Origin: Rhodobacter calidifons
GTDB taxonomy: Bacteria; Pseudomonadota; Alphaproteobacteria; Rhodobacterales; Rhodobacteraceae
Length of the DNA: 64,000 nt
NCBI RefSeq assembly: GCF_011174775.1
Contig: NZ_JAANHS010000013.1
Location: forward strand, 16,565 to 80,564
Reading direction: 5' to 3'
Every line of letters starts with the position of its first letter. Position 1 is the stretch's first letter. The notes under the pieces are model-generated. The model made no database searches, was not told where the DNA came from, and was given only the letters and a program-made list of their open reading frames with translations. Shown here in pieces: positions 16,709 to 25,350 of the stretch. Made by a program: the position numbers and the translations under genes.

Positions 16709-16857
16709 CGGCCTCTGTCGCTGTCTTGCTTCCGTCCTGCCGCAGCGGCGGCGCTTCCGGGGGGGCAGTCAGCTCGTCTCCGGTTGCAAGGCCTGTGCCA
16801 TGGGCGGTCTGACGCGATGCGGCCGATGATTTGCCATGGCCTGCGGGATCTGTCCTG

Positions 16858-18489
16858 ATGCCGATGCGGTCCTGGATCCCCTCGGTCATTGCCGGGCAGG
16901 CGCCGGCCCAGCTTGTGGCCGGCCAGGAATGGGACGTCATCGTGATCGGCACCGGCATCGGCGGGGGAATCGCCGGGCGGCGGTTGGCCGAAAGCGGACT
17001 TTCGGTGCTGTTCATCGAAAAGGGGCCACTTGGCTATCGGACCGAAAGCCAGGATCTGCGGCTTGACGTCGAGGACTACAACGCCCGGCAGATGCGGGGC
17101 TTCTGGCCGACCAGGGTCGAGGCGCAGATCGACGGCGGCCGGCCGCAGCGCTTCTTCGCCCCGATCGGCAGCGGGGTCGGCGGCACCTCGGTCTTCTATG
17201 CGGCGGCGGCGGAACGGCCCGAACGGCACGATCTGGAAACCGTGGGTGCGATGGCGCATCCGACCGGCGGCTGGCCGGTCGGCTACGATGCCTTTGTCCC
17301 CTATTTCGATCAGGCAGCCCGGCTTCTGTCGGTCCGCGGCGGGGCGGATCCGGCCTCCGGGCTGCCCGCGCCGCCCTTCGAACCGCCGCCGCTCAGCGCG
17401 GCCGAGACGGCCCTGTTCCAGGACCTGCGGGCTCTCGGCCTGCATCCCTACCGCGCGCACGAGGCGCTGCGCCGCCTGCCCGGCTGTGCGGGCTGCCTGG
17501 GCCGCAAATGCCCGCTGCCGTGCAAGATGGACGGCCGCTCGGCCGGGATCGAGCCGGCGATGGAAACCGGGCGCGCGACGCTGATGGCCAATGCCTCGGT
17601 CGAAGAGCTGATCGAAAGCGGCGGCCGGATCACCCAGGTCCGGGTGCGCCGGGCGGGCCATGACCTGCTGCTGACGGCGCCGGTCGTGGTCCTGGCCGCG
17701 GGTGCGCTGCATTCGCCGCGCATCCTTCTGGGCTCGACGGGGACGCATCCCGAAGGCTGCGCCAATTCCAGCGGCTGGGTCGGGCGCGGGCTGATGTTCC
17801 ACCTCAGCGAGATGGTCGCGCTTTGGCCCCGGCGCGGCCAGCCTGCCTTCGGGGCGACGCGGGCTCTGGCCTTCCGGGATCTCTATGCCCATGGCGGCAT
17901 GCGGCTGGGACTGGTGCAGTCGATGGGTCTTTCGGCCGATGCCGGGCATATCGCGGCCCATCTGAAGGACCGGATCGCGAAATCCCGCCTGGCGCGCCTG
18001 CCGGGGGTGGGGCGGCTGGCAACCCTGCTGGCCCGGATCGGGGGGCTGGTGTTCGGCAAGGCGACGGTTCTGGTCGGCGTGCTGGAAGACCTGCCCTATT
18101 TCGACAACCTGGTGCAGCGTCATCCCGAGGATCCGGACGTGCCCTTGATCCGATACCGGCTGCACGACGAGCTGCTGGAGCGCCGGGCCGTGTTCCGCCG
18201 GGCGATCCGCCGGGTGCTTGGCCGTGGGCGGACGCTGCTGCTCGGCTTCTCTCCGGCGCTGAACTTCGGTCATCCCTGCGGCACGCTGCGCTTCGGGTCC
18301 GATCCGCGGACCTCGGTGCTGGATGCCAACTGCAAGGCGCATGACCTGGACAACCTCTACGTCGCCGATGCCTCGTTCCTGCCCACGTCGATGGGGGTGA
18401 ACCCCAGCCTGACGATCGCGGCCAATGCCCTGCGGGTCGCGGACGTTATCGCGTCCCGCCTTCAGGCAGAAAGGCGGAAAGCGGTGTGA
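16858..18489 (+). CDS. GMC-family FAD-dependent oxidoreductase
   Basis: A 543-residue GMC oxidoreductase (glucose-methanol-choline family). It has the N-terminal FAD Rossmann motif DVIVIGTGIGGGIAGRRL near 26-43, GSGVGGTSVFY near 105, the middle VLAAGALHSPRILLGS motif near 279 and the C-terminal VADASFLPTSMGVNPSLTIAA. A Cys-rich insert (CAGCLGRKCPLPCK near 203) is a feature of some family members. The ATG at 16858 is chosen; a TTG at 16831 would add nine residues. It overlaps the following SDR gene, so the two probably oxidise the same alcohol or polyol. No signal peptide is seen. The substrate is unknown. Confidence 0.85.
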   Translation: MPMRSWIPSVIAGQAPAQLVAGQEWDVIVIGTGIGGGIAGRRLAESGLSVLFIEKGPLGYRTESQDLRLDVEDYNARQMRGFWPTRVEAQIDGGRPQRFFAPIGSGVGGTSVFYAAAAERPERHDLETVGAMAHPTGGWPVGYDAFVPYFDQAARLLSVRGGADPASGLPAPPFEPPPLSAAETALFQDLRALGLHPYRAHEALRRLPGCAGCLGRKCPLPCKMDGRSAGIEPAMETGRATLMANASVEELIESGGRITQVRVRRAGHDLLLTAPVVVLAAGALHSPRILLGSTGTHPEGCANSSGWVGRGLMFHLSEMVALWPRRGQPAFGATRALAFRDLYAHGGMRLGLVQSMGLSADAGHIAAHLKDRIAKSRLARLPGVGRLATLLARIGGLVFGKATVLVGVLEDLPYFDNLVQRHPEDPDVPLIRYRLHDELLERRAVFRRAIRRVLGRGRTLLLGFSPALNFGHPCGTLRFGSDPRTSVLDANCKAHDLDNLYVADASFLPTSMGVNPSLTIAANALRVADVIASRLQAERRKAV

Positions 18490-19274
18490 TGCAGGACAGT
18501 CCGATCAGGACCGGCGCGCCGGACGCGGTGGCGGTGGTCACGGGGGCAGGCAGCGCCATCGGTCGCGCGCTTGCGGCGGCGCTTGCCTTGCGCGGCGTGG
18601 CCGTGGCGGCCATCTCTGCCGCGCCCCATGACGCCGACCCGGCCGCCGACCTGCCCGCCGACCTGCCCGCCATCCTGACCCTCGTCGCCGATGTCCGCGA
18701 CCCGGCGGCGGTCAGCGAGACCTTCGACCGGATCCGCGAACGCCTGGGCCCGCCCACGATCCTGATCAACGGGGCCGAGGTCTATCCGCACCGCGACATC
18801 CTGGAAGAGACGCCGCAAAGCTTCATGGATACGGTGCAGCTCAACCTGGGCGGGGCCTTCAACTGCTGCCACGCGGTGCTGCCGCAGATGGTGGCCGCGG
18901 GCCGAGGGCGGATCATCAACATCGTGACCTTCGCCGACATCCAGCCCGCGCCGCTGGCCGCGGGATATTCGGTGTCCAAGGGTGCCCTGCGCATCCTGAC
19001 CCGGGCGCTGGTCGCCGATCTGGGCGACCGCTTTCCCGGTATCGTCATCAACGACTGGATTCCCGGCACCCATACCCCGCGCAGGGGGATTCCGGACGGG
19101 GTGGACCCGCGCCTTGCCGCCGAATGGGGCGCCGACCTCGCGCTGCTCGACGACCGGTCGATCAACGGTCGCCTCTTCCTGCGCGACTGCGAACATCAGC
19201 CGGCCCAGACCCTGCGCGGCCGGCTGAAGGATCGGGTGCTGGGCCGGGGCAGGGTGCGGGTGCGGCTGAAATAG
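18489..19274 (+). CDS. atypical short-chain dehydrogenase/reductase
   Basis: A 261-residue SDR-fold protein. The cofactor motif TGAGSAIG is present near 19 and the catalytic Tyr-x3-Lys is kept as YSVSK near 160. Two usual elements are altered: the NNAG motif reads NGAE, and the catalytic Ser, 13 residues before the Tyr, is Thr. The C-terminus is long and basic. It also carries a 12-bp in-frame duplication giving ADLPADLP. The ATG overlaps the GMC stop (TGATG), so it is coupled to the GMC oxidoreductase. It may be a reductase with changed chemistry or a scaffold-type partner. Confidence 0.78.
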   Translation: MQDSPIRTGAPDAVAVVTGAGSAIGRALAAALALRGVAVAAISAAPHDADPAADLPADLPAILTLVADVRDPAAVSETFDRIRERLGPPTILINGAEVYPHRDILEETPQSFMDTVQLNLGGAFNCCHAVLPQMVAAGRGRIINIVTFADIQPAPLAAGYSVSKGALRILTRALVADLGDRFPGIVINDWIPGTHTPRRGIPDGVDPRLAAEWGADLALLDDRSINGRLFLRDCEHQPAQTLRGRLKDRVLGRGRVRVRLK

Positions 19275-19374
19275 GCCGGCAACCCGGCGCGTCGCGCCCC
19301 CCGGTGTGCCCCCAGGGTGATTGCAGAACCGCGCCCGCCGCGCTATCCCGGTCCTGACCGCGACAGGGGGAAAC

Positions 19375-20304
19375 ATGAGCCGCGCATTCGTCTTTCCGGG
19401 GCAGGGCGCCCAGACCATCGGCATGGGCAAGGCGCTTGCCGCGGCCTATCCGGCCGCCAGGGCCGTCTTCGACGAAGTGGACGCAGCACTTGGCGAGAAA
19501 CTCTCGACGCTGATCTGGGAGGGCGACATCGCCGAGCTGACCCTGACGCAGAACGCCCAGCCCGCGTTGATGGCCACCTCGATCGCCGCGCTCCGGGCGC
19601 TGGAGGCCGAAGGCTTCGGCCTCGATCAGGCCAGCTTCGTCGCCGGGCATTCCTTAGGCGAATATTCCGCCCTCTGCGCCGCCGGTTCGCTGACCCTGTC
19701 CGACACCGCCCGCCTTCTGCGCATCCGCGGCCGCGCGATGCAAGAGGCCGTGCCCGTGGGCGTCGGCGCGATGGCCGCGCTTCTGGGCCTGGACTTCGAA
19801 ACCGCGACCGCCGTCGCGCAAGAGGCCGCCCAGGGCGAGGTCTGCCAGGCCGCCAACGACAACGACCCCGCGCAGGTCGTCGTGTCCGGCCACAAGGGCG
19901 CCGTCGAACGCGCGGTCGAGATCGCCAAGGCCAGGGGCGCGAAACGCGCGCTGCTGCTCCCCGTCTCCGCCCCCTTCCACTGCGCCCTGATGCAGCCCGC
20001 CGCCCGGGTGATGACCGAGGCGCTGGCCGCCGTCCCGATCATGAAGCCCGCCGTCCCGGTGGTGGTCAACGTCCGCGCCGAAGCGGTGATGGAGCCCGAC
20101 CGCATCAAGGACCTGCTGGTGGCGCAGGTCACGGGGTCCGTCCGCTGGCGCGAAAGCGTGCTGTGGATGGAAACCGCCGGCGTCACCGAGTTCTGGGAGA
20201 TCGGCGCCGGCAAGGCGCTGTCGGGCATGATCAAGCGCATCGCCCCCGCTGCGGCGACCCGCGCCATCGGCACCCCCGAAGACATTGCCGCCCTCAAGGC
20301 GTGA
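19375..20304 (+). CDS. fabD: malonyl-CoA:ACP transacylase
   Basis: A 309-residue FabD that loads malonyl groups onto ACP for type II fatty-acid synthesis in the cytoplasm. It has the GQG motif at 10-12 (FPGQGAQ), nucleophile Ser93 in GHSLGE, and the active-site His in PFHCALM near 200. The start at 19375 follows AGGGGG; in-frame sequence upstream lacks similarity. It lies just ahead of fabG (11-bp gap) and acpP, the usual cluster. Confidence 0.96.
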   Translation: MSRAFVFPGQGAQTIGMGKALAAAYPAARAVFDEVDAALGEKLSTLIWEGDIAELTLTQNAQPALMATSIAALRALEAEGFGLDQASFVAGHSLGEYSALCAAGSLTLSDTARLLRIRGRAMQEAVPVGVGAMAALLGLDFETATAVAQEAAQGEVCQAANDNDPAQVVVSGHKGAVERAVEIAKARGAKRALLLPVSAPFHCALMQPAARVMTEALAAVPIMKPAVPVVVNVRAEAVMEPDRIKDLLVAQVTGSVRWRESVLWMETAGVTEFWEIGAGKALSGMIKRIAPAAATRAIGTPEDIAALKA

Positions 20305-20315
20305 AGGAGAAACCC

Positions 20316-21053
20316 ATGTTCGACCTGACCGGCAAATCCGCCCTTGTCACCGGCGCTTCCGGTGGCATCGGCGCCGAGATCGCCCGCGCTTTGCACGCCG
20401 CCGGGGCCACCGTCGGCCTTTCGGGCACCCGGGTGGAACCGCTGGAGGCGCTGGCGGCCGATCTGGGCTCCCGCGCCCATGTCCTGCCCTGCAACCTGTC
20501 GAACCCCGAAGAGGTCGAGGGCCTGGTGAAACGCGCGGCCGAGGCGATGGGGTCGGTGGATATCCTTGTCAACAACGCAGGCATCACCCGCGACGGGCTG
20601 GCCATGCGGATGTCGGACGCGGACTGGCAAGCGGTGATCGACGTGAACCTGACGGCGCCCTTCCGCCTCTGCCGCGCGGCGATCCGAGGCATGATGAAGG
20701 CGCGCTGGGGGCGGATCGTCAACATCTCCTCGGTTGTGGGGCGCGCGGGCAATGCGGGACAGGCGAACTATGCCGCCTCGAAGGGTGGCCTCGTCGCCAT
20801 GTCCAAGTCGCTGGCCGAGGAAGTCGCCAGCCGCGGCATCACGGTGAACTGCGTGGCGCCCGGCTTCATCGAAACCGCGATGACCGAAAAGCTGAACGAC
20901 CAGCAGCGCGAAACGATCCTCGCCTCGGTCCCCACAGGCCGGATGGGCACGCCGCAGGAAATCGCCGCTGCCGTCGTCTATCTCGCCTCGCCGGAAGCCG
21001 CCTATGTCACCGGTGCGACGCTGCATGTGAACGGCGGGATGGACATGGTGTGA
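20316..21053 (+). CDS. fabG: 3-oxoacyl-ACP reductase
   Basis: A 245-residue NADPH-dependent SDR that reduces 3-oxoacyl-ACP. It has TGASGGIG at 12-19, NNAG near 88, catalytic Ser in NISSVVGR, and YAASK. The C-terminal TGATLHVNGGM motif is standard for FabG. AAGGAGA precedes the start. It lies in the fabD-fabG-acpP order typical of bacteria. Confidence 0.96.
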   Translation: MFDLTGKSALVTGASGGIGAEIARALHAAGATVGLSGTRVEPLEALAADLGSRAHVLPCNLSNPEEVEGLVKRAAEAMGSVDILVNNAGITRDGLAMRMSDADWQAVIDVNLTAPFRLCRAAIRGMMKARWGRIVNISSVVGRAGNAGQANYAASKGGLVAMSKSLAEEVASRGITVNCVAPGFIETAMTEKLNDQQRETILASVPTGRMGTPQEIAAAVVYLASPEAAYVTGATLHVNGGMDMV

Positions 21054-21082
21054 CGCGTCCCGCGCAAGTCAGGTTAAAGCGT

Positions 21083-21111
21083 TTGCCATAGGCGCGGACC
21101 CTTGCTATAGG
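21083..21111 (+). promoter_or_regulatory. probable acpP promoter
   Basis: TTGCCA, a 17-bp spacer and TATAGG make a good sigma-70-type promoter 77 bp upstream of acpP. A separate promoter is common for acpP, which is needed in large amounts. Confidence 0.6.
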
Positions 21112-21149
21112 CGCGCAGGAACGACGCCCGGCGACGGGCAGAACGAAAG

Positions 21150-21169
21150 GGCCGGACCGGAGTCCGGCC
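21150..21169 (+). other. hairpin in the acpP leader
   Basis: A perfect 8-bp stem (GGCCGGAC/GTCCGGCC) with a CGGA loop ends 18 bp before the acpP start. It may stabilise the mRNA or mask nearby sequence. It lacks a T-run and is unlikely to terminate. Confidence 0.45.
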
Positions 21170-21187
21170 GCAGATAGAGGAACGGAC

Positions 21188-21421
21188 ATGAGCGACATCG
21201 CTGATCGCGTGAAGAAGATCGTCGTCGAGCATCTGGGCGTCGAAGCCGACAAGGTGACGGAATCGGCCTCGTTCATCGACGACCTGGGTGCGGATTCGCT
21301 CGACACGGTCGAGCTGGTCATGGCTTTCGAGGAAGAGTTCGGGATCGAGATCCCCGATGACGCCGCCGAGACCATCCAGACCTTCGGCGACGCGGTGAAA
21401 TTCATCTCGGAAGCCGCCTAA
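21188..21421 (+). CDS. acpP: acyl carrier protein
   Basis: A 77-residue acidic ACP. Ser37 in [12 protein letters not shown] is the 4'-phosphopantetheine site. It carries acyl chains through the fatty-acid synthase and supplies lipid A and phospholipid synthesis. It is full length with the usual four-helix pattern, follows fabG, and is followed by a strong terminator. Confidence 0.97.
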   Translation: MSDIADRVKKIVVEHLGVEADKVTESASFIDDLGADSLDTVELVMAFEEEFGIEIPDDAAETIQTFGDAVKFISEAA

Positions 21422-21449
21422 GGCGCTTTCGTCCGGTTTCGGACCGCAG

Positions 21450-21471
21450 GGCACCCTTCGGGGTGCCTTTT
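21450..21471 (+). terminator. Rho-independent terminator of acpP
   Basis: A 7-bp GC stem (GGCACCC/GGGTGCC), UUCG-type loop TTCG and a four-T tail, 29 bp after the acpP stop. Confidence 0.85.
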
Positions 21472-21495
21472 GCGTTCAGGGTCGGGCAAGGCGGT

Positions 21496-21540
21496 GCAAA
21501 TCTTTTCGAAAAGATTTGCAAAATCCTTCGAAGGATTTTG
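21496..21540. repeat. two back-to-back perfect palindromes after acpP
   Basis: A 24-bp palindrome (21496-21519, arms GCAAATCTTTTC) and a 22-bp palindrome (21519-21540, arms CAAAATCCTTC) share one base. Each can form a cruciform or hairpin with almost no loop. They follow the acpP terminator and precede the ureohydrolase leader. Confidence 0.75.
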
Positions 21541-21643
21541 GCCCGGCCGCGCCGTATCGGCGAAGGTGCGCCGCTGCGCCCGTCGATGGCCTTGCCAGCC
21601 TGTCAGCCGACCCGCAGAGTGAAGTCGGGATGAGGAGGCGCGC

Positions 21644-22591
21644 ATGACCGGCAACAGCGCACTTGGCACCATGTTCGGCGCGTCCGGCGTCGAAACCTTC
21701 ATGGGCATCCCGCGCAGCCGCGACCTGTCGCGCCTGACGGCCAGGATGGCGCTGATCGGGGCGGATGGCTCCACGCCTTACCCCTCGGTCGGTTTCTACT
21801 GTGCGGGCGGCCCGGCGGCGATCCGGGCGGCGGGGGCGGCCTACGCGGCGAACCTCGGGCACATGAATTTCGATCTGGGCGGGCCGGTCTTTCCCGGTGG
21901 CGTCGCTGCCGTGGATGCGGGCGACCTGCCGCAGGACATCGCGGACCCGGCGGGAAACCGGGCGCGGATCTTCGGGGCGGTCAGCCAGGTGCTGGACCGG
22001 GGCGGGGTGCCGATGCTGATCGGTGGCGACGACAGCCTGCCGATTCCGATGATCGAGGCTTATGGCGCGCGGGGGCGGGGCTGCACGATCCTCCAGATCG
22101 ACGCGCATATCGACTGGCGCGACGAGGTGCGGGGCGAACGGCTGGGCCTGTCCTCGACCATGCGGCGGGCCTCCGAGATGGAGCATGTCGAGGCGATCAT
22201 CCAGGTCGGCCAGCGCGGCATCGGCTCGGCCCGGGTGCAGGATGTGGCGGATGCAGAGGCCTGGGGCGTGGGCTTCGTCCCGGCCGGAGAAGTCGCGCGT
22301 TACGGGATCGCCCGGGCGCTGGACCTGATCTCGGACGGGGCCGAGGTGATCATCTGCCTCGACCTCGATGCGCTTGACCCCTCCGTGATGCCTGCCGTGA
22401 TCGGGCGGACGGCGGGGGGGCTTGGCTACTGGCAGGTGCTGGAGCTGATCGCGGGCGTGGCAGAAAAGGCGCGGATCGTGGGGTTCGACATGGTGGAATT
22501 CATGCCGGACCGCGACATCGACGGGCAGGGTGCGGCGGTGGCGGCGCAGCTTCTGGCCGCCGTCATGGGCATCGTGGCGCGGCAGGGGTAA
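21644..22591 (+). CDS. agmatinase/arginase-family ureohydrolase
   Basis: A 315-residue member of the Mn-dependent ureohydrolase family (agmatinase, guanidinobutyrase, arginase). Metal motifs DAHIDW near 156-161 and DLDALDPS near 248-255 are kept, but the GGDHS motif reads GGDDS near 127-131, replacing a metal-binding His by Asp. Activity on a non-standard guanidino compound, or altered metal binding, is possible. It stands alone between acpP and fabF and is not part of a visible arginine pathway. Confidence 0.85.
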   Translation: MTGNSALGTMFGASGVETFMGIPRSRDLSRLTARMALIGADGSTPYPSVGFYCAGGPAAIRAAGAAYAANLGHMNFDLGGPVFPGGVAAVDAGDLPQDIADPAGNRARIFGAVSQVLDRGGVPMLIGGDDSLPIPMIEAYGARGRGCTILQIDAHIDWRDEVRGERLGLSSTMRRASEMEHVEAIIQVGQRGIGSARVQDVADAEAWGVGFVPAGEVARYGIARALDLISDGAEVIICLDLDALDPSVMPAVIGRTAGGLGYWQVLELIAGVAEKARIVGFDMVEFMPDRDIDGQGAAVAAQLLAAVMGIVARQG

Positions 22592-22610
22592 GGGTTAACC
22601 GATCCTGAAC

Positions 22611-22656
22611 GCCCACAGGCAAGCCTTTGATTTCGCTGCATCCCAAAAAGGCGCCG
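22611..22656. repeat. post-stop dispersed element, copy 2
   Basis: Starts 20 bp after the ureohydrolase stop, preceded by GGTTAACC at about 22593-22600. It has the core CAAGCCTTTGATTTC and the inner GC palindrome shared with copy 1 at 11351. Confidence 0.6.
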
Positions 22657-22762
22657 CGCGCGGCGCGCCCCTCGCCCCGCCGATCCGCCCGCCCCAAGGT
22701 TGCGCGGGGCAGGGGGGCCGTGTATCACCCGGGGCAAAGCCTGATCCGTGAGGGAGAAGAGA

Positions 22763-24022
22763 ATGCGGCGTGTCGTCGTCACCGGTCTTGGAATGGTCAC
22801 CCCTCTGGCCTGCGGGGTGGAAGAGACCTGGAGCCGCCTTCTGGCCGGCCAGTCCGGGGCCGGGACGATCACCAGGTTCGACACCTCGAATGTCGTCACC
22901 CAATACGCCTGCGAGATCCCGAAGGGCGACGGCAGCGACGGGACCTTCAACCCCGACGACTGGATGGAGCCGAAAGAGCAGCGCAAGGTCGATGACTTCA
23001 TCATCTACGGGATGGCCGCAGCCGTGCAGGCGGTGCGGGACGCCGGGTGGGAGAACCCGTCGGAAGAGGAAAAGCTGCGGACCGGGGTGATGATCGGCTC
23101 GGGCATCGGCGGGCTGAACTCGATCGCCGAGACGGCGGTCATGATCAAGGAGAAGGGGCCCAAGCGGGTCTCGCCCTTCTTCATCCCCGGCGCGCTGATC
23201 AACCTGGTCTCGGGGCAGGTGTCGATCCGCTTCGGCTTCAAGGGGCCGAACCATGCGGTGGTGACGGCCTGCTCGACCGGCGCCCATGCCATCGGCGATG
23301 CGGCGCGGCTGATCCAGTGGGGCGATGCCGACGTGATGATCGCGGGCGGGACGGAAAGCCCGATCAGCGAGATCGGGATCGCCGGGTTCAACGCCTGCAA
23401 GGCCCTGTCCACCAAGCGGGCCGATGAGCCGCAAAAGGCGTCCCGCCCTTATGACGCCGACCGCGACGGGTTCGTGATGGGCGAGGGCGCGGGCATCGTG
23501 GTGCTGGAGGAATACGAGCACGCCAGGGCGCGCGGCGCGAAGATCTATGCCGAGGTGCTGGGCTATGGCCTGTCTGGCGATGCCTACCACATCACCGCGC
23601 CCAGCGAGGACGGCGATGGCGGGTTCCGGTCCATGTCGGCGGCGCTGAAGCGGGCGGGGCTCGCGCCCTCGGCCATCGACTACATCAACGCGCATGGCAC
23701 CTCGACCATGGCCGACACGATCGAACTGGGCGCGGTGGAGCGGCTGTTGGGCGACCACGCGCCGAATGCCACGATGTCCTCGACCAAGTCGTCCATCGGG
23801 CATCTTCTGGGGGCGGCGGGCGCGGTGGAGGCGATCTTCTGCGTGCTGGCGATCCGGGATCAGGTCGCCCCGCCGACGATCAACCTGGACAACCCGGCCG
23901 TCCAGCCGAAGCTGGACCTGGCGCCCAACAGGGCGGTGAAGCGCCGGATCGACGTGGCGCTGTCCAACAGCTTCGGCTTTGGCGGGACGAATGCAAGCCT
24001 TGTCCTGGGCAAGGTGCGCTGA
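22763..24022 (+). CDS. fabF: beta-ketoacyl-ACP synthase II
   Basis: A 419-residue condensing enzyme of fatty-acid elongation. The Cys-His-His triad is intact: Cys170 in TACSTGAHA, a His in NAHGTST near 310 and one in SIGHLLGAAG near 347. The ATG at 22763 has GGGAGA upstream; a GTG 15 bp earlier is possible but less likely. It is followed by mltG with a 3-bp gap. Confidence 0.96.
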   Translation: MRRVVVTGLGMVTPLACGVEETWSRLLAGQSGAGTITRFDTSNVVTQYACEIPKGDGSDGTFNPDDWMEPKEQRKVDDFIIYGMAAAVQAVRDAGWENPSEEEKLRTGVMIGSGIGGLNSIAETAVMIKEKGPKRVSPFFIPGALINLVSGQVSIRFGFKGPNHAVVTACSTGAHAIGDAARLIQWGDADVMIAGGTESPISEIGIAGFNACKALSTKRADEPQKASRPYDADRDGFVMGEGAGIVVLEEYEHARARGAKIYAEVLGYGLSGDAYHITAPSEDGDGGFRSMSAALKRAGLAPSAIDYINAHGTSTMADTIELGAVERLLGDHAPNATMSSTKSSIGHLLGAAGAVEAIFCVLAIRDQVAPPTINLDNPAVQPKLDLAPNRAVKRRIDVALSNSFGFGGTNASLVLGKVR

Positions 24023-24025
24023 GCG

Positions 24026-25204
24026 ATGTGGCGGTCCATCGCCTCGAACGCGCTGACGCTGTTCATCGTGATCCTGATCGGGATGGCGGCGCTGGTGGCC
24101 TGGGGGCGGAACGAGTTCTTCGCCGCCGGCCCGCTGCAACAGCCGATCTGCCTTGAGGTGGAGCGCGGCGCCTCGCTTTCGGCGGTCAGCCGGACGCTGG
24201 AACAGCGCGGTGCGATCAGCGATGCCCGGATCTTCCGGATCGGAGCGGAATATGCCGACCTGGCAGGCGATCTGAAGTTCGGCAGCTACAAGCTGCCAGC
24301 CGGCGCCAGCATGGCGCAGGTGCTGGAGGCCATCACCACCAGCGGCAGATCGACCTGCGGACGCGACCTGAATTTCCGGATCGGGGTGACGCGTGCGGAT
24401 GTGGTGCTGAGCGAACTGGATCTGGCGACAAACTCCTATGCCGAAGTGGTCCGGTTCGATGCCGGTGCCACACCCCTGCCGCCGGAATATCTGGAGGTTT
24501 CGGACGACCCGGCGCTGACACTGCGCATCACGGTGGCAGAGGGCGTGACAAGCTGGCAGATCGTGGATGCCCTGAAGAAGGCGGACTTCCTGCAAGGTGC
24601 GCTGGAGACGGTGCCCCCGGAAGGCAGCCTTGCACCCGGCGGCTACGAGGTCGAACGCGGCACGCAACGCGCGGCGGTGATTGCCAGCATGACCGCCAAG
24701 CAGGCCGCGATCCTGGCGGCGGCCTGGGAGGCGCGGGCGCCGGACCTGCCCTATGACACGCCACAAGAGGCGCTGATCATGGCCTCGATCATCGAGAAGG
24801 AGACCGGGGTGCCCGAGGAGCGCGGCAGGGTGGCCAGTGTCTTTGTCAACCGTCTGCGCCAGGGGATGCGCTTGCAGACCGACCCGACGGTGATCTACGG
24901 CATCACCAGGGGCGAAGGGGTGCTCGGGCGCGGCCTGCGGCAAAGCGAACTGCGCCGCGAGACGCCCTACAATACCTATGTGATCAACGGCTTGCCGCCG
25001 ACCCCGATTGCCAACCCGGGTGCCGAGGCGATCAGGGCCGCCGTGAACCCCGACAAGACGGACTATCTGTTCTTCGTGGCCGACGGCACCGGAGGCCACG
25101 CCTTCGCAGCGACCCTTGAAGAGCACAACCGGAACGTCGCGGCCTGGCGCAAGATCGAGGCGGCCCAGGGTGCGACGGAAGAAGGGGGCGTGCAGGGGGA
25201 ATAG
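24026..25204 (+). CDS. mltG: endolytic transglycosylase MltG
   Basis: A 392-residue inner-membrane protein with a single N-terminal transmembrane helix (about 8-26) and a periplasmic YceG/MltG domain that cleaves nascent glycan strands. The catalytic segment ASIIEKETGVPEERGRVASV near 252-271 contains the active Glu, followed by LQTDPTVIYG. It is co-transcribed with fabF and lies directly upstream of the gene transfer agent, an arrangement repeated in several Rhodobacterales as far as recalled. Confidence 0.93.
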   Translation: MWRSIASNALTLFIVILIGMAALVAWGRNEFFAAGPLQQPICLEVERGASLSAVSRTLEQRGAISDARIFRIGAEYADLAGDLKFGSYKLPAGASMAQVLEAITTSGRSTCGRDLNFRIGVTRADVVLSELDLATNSYAEVVRFDAGATPLPPEYLEVSDDPALTLRITVAEGVTSWQIVDALKKADFLQGALETVPPEGSLAPGGYEVERGTQRAAVIASMTAKQAAILAAAWEARAPDLPYDTPQEALIMASIIEKETGVPEERGRVASVFVNRLRQGMRLQTDPTVIYGITRGEGVLGRGLRQSELRRETPYNTYVINGLPPTPIANPGAEAIRAAVNPDKTDYLFFVADGTGGHAFAATLEEHNRNVAAWRKIEAAQGATEEGGVQGE

Positions 25205-25252
25205 CGGTTAACGATCCGTGAAGCCGGCGCGCGCCAAGTCATTGATATAACG
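25205..25252. repeat. post-stop dispersed element, copy 3
   Basis: Immediately after the mltG stop: GGTTAACGATCC followed by the variant core CAAGTCATTGATAT (25235-25248). It resembles copies at 11351 and 22611 but lacks the GC palindrome. Confidence 0.5.
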
Positions 25253-25262
25253 CAGTTTCATC

Positions 25263-25291
25263 TTGACTCTGCGCGCGGTCTGATGTAGAGA
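25263..25291 (+). promoter_or_regulatory. probable gene transfer agent promoter
   Basis: TTGACT, a 17-bp spacer and TAGAGA lie 103 bp upstream of GTA gene g1. This is the only clear promoter between mltG and the GTA. In Rhodobacter capsulatus the GTA promoter upstream of g1 is activated by GafA. Confidence 0.6.
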
Positions 25292-25316
25292 TCGTGGCAT
25301 GCTTGAAGAAGTGTCG

Positions 25317-25350
25317 AAGCGGCCCGGGGTGCCCCCCGTCGGCCGCTTTT
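25317..25350 (+). terminator. terminator-like hairpin in the GTA leader
   Basis: Outer stem AAGCGGCC/GGCCGCTT, inner stem CGGGG/CCCCG, TGCC loop, and TT after the stem (TTTT in all). It lies between the proposed GTA promoter and g1. It may end the fabF-mltG transcript, or cause premature ending of the GTA transcript after about 50 nt. Confidence 0.65.

Larger units (their letters stand above)
16491..16857. other. gene-free leader region of the GMC operon
   Basis: About 367 bp without a supported gene. It holds two LacI-like palindromes (16570-16587 and 16652-16663) and a short tandem repeat (16684-16708), all upstream of the GMC oxidoreductase. Short reading frames here have no codon bias or homology. 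Confidence 0.6.

Noticed and set aside
22595..25126. 843-codon open frame on the minus strand
   Set aside because: Antisense to fabF and mltG; no recognisable domain.
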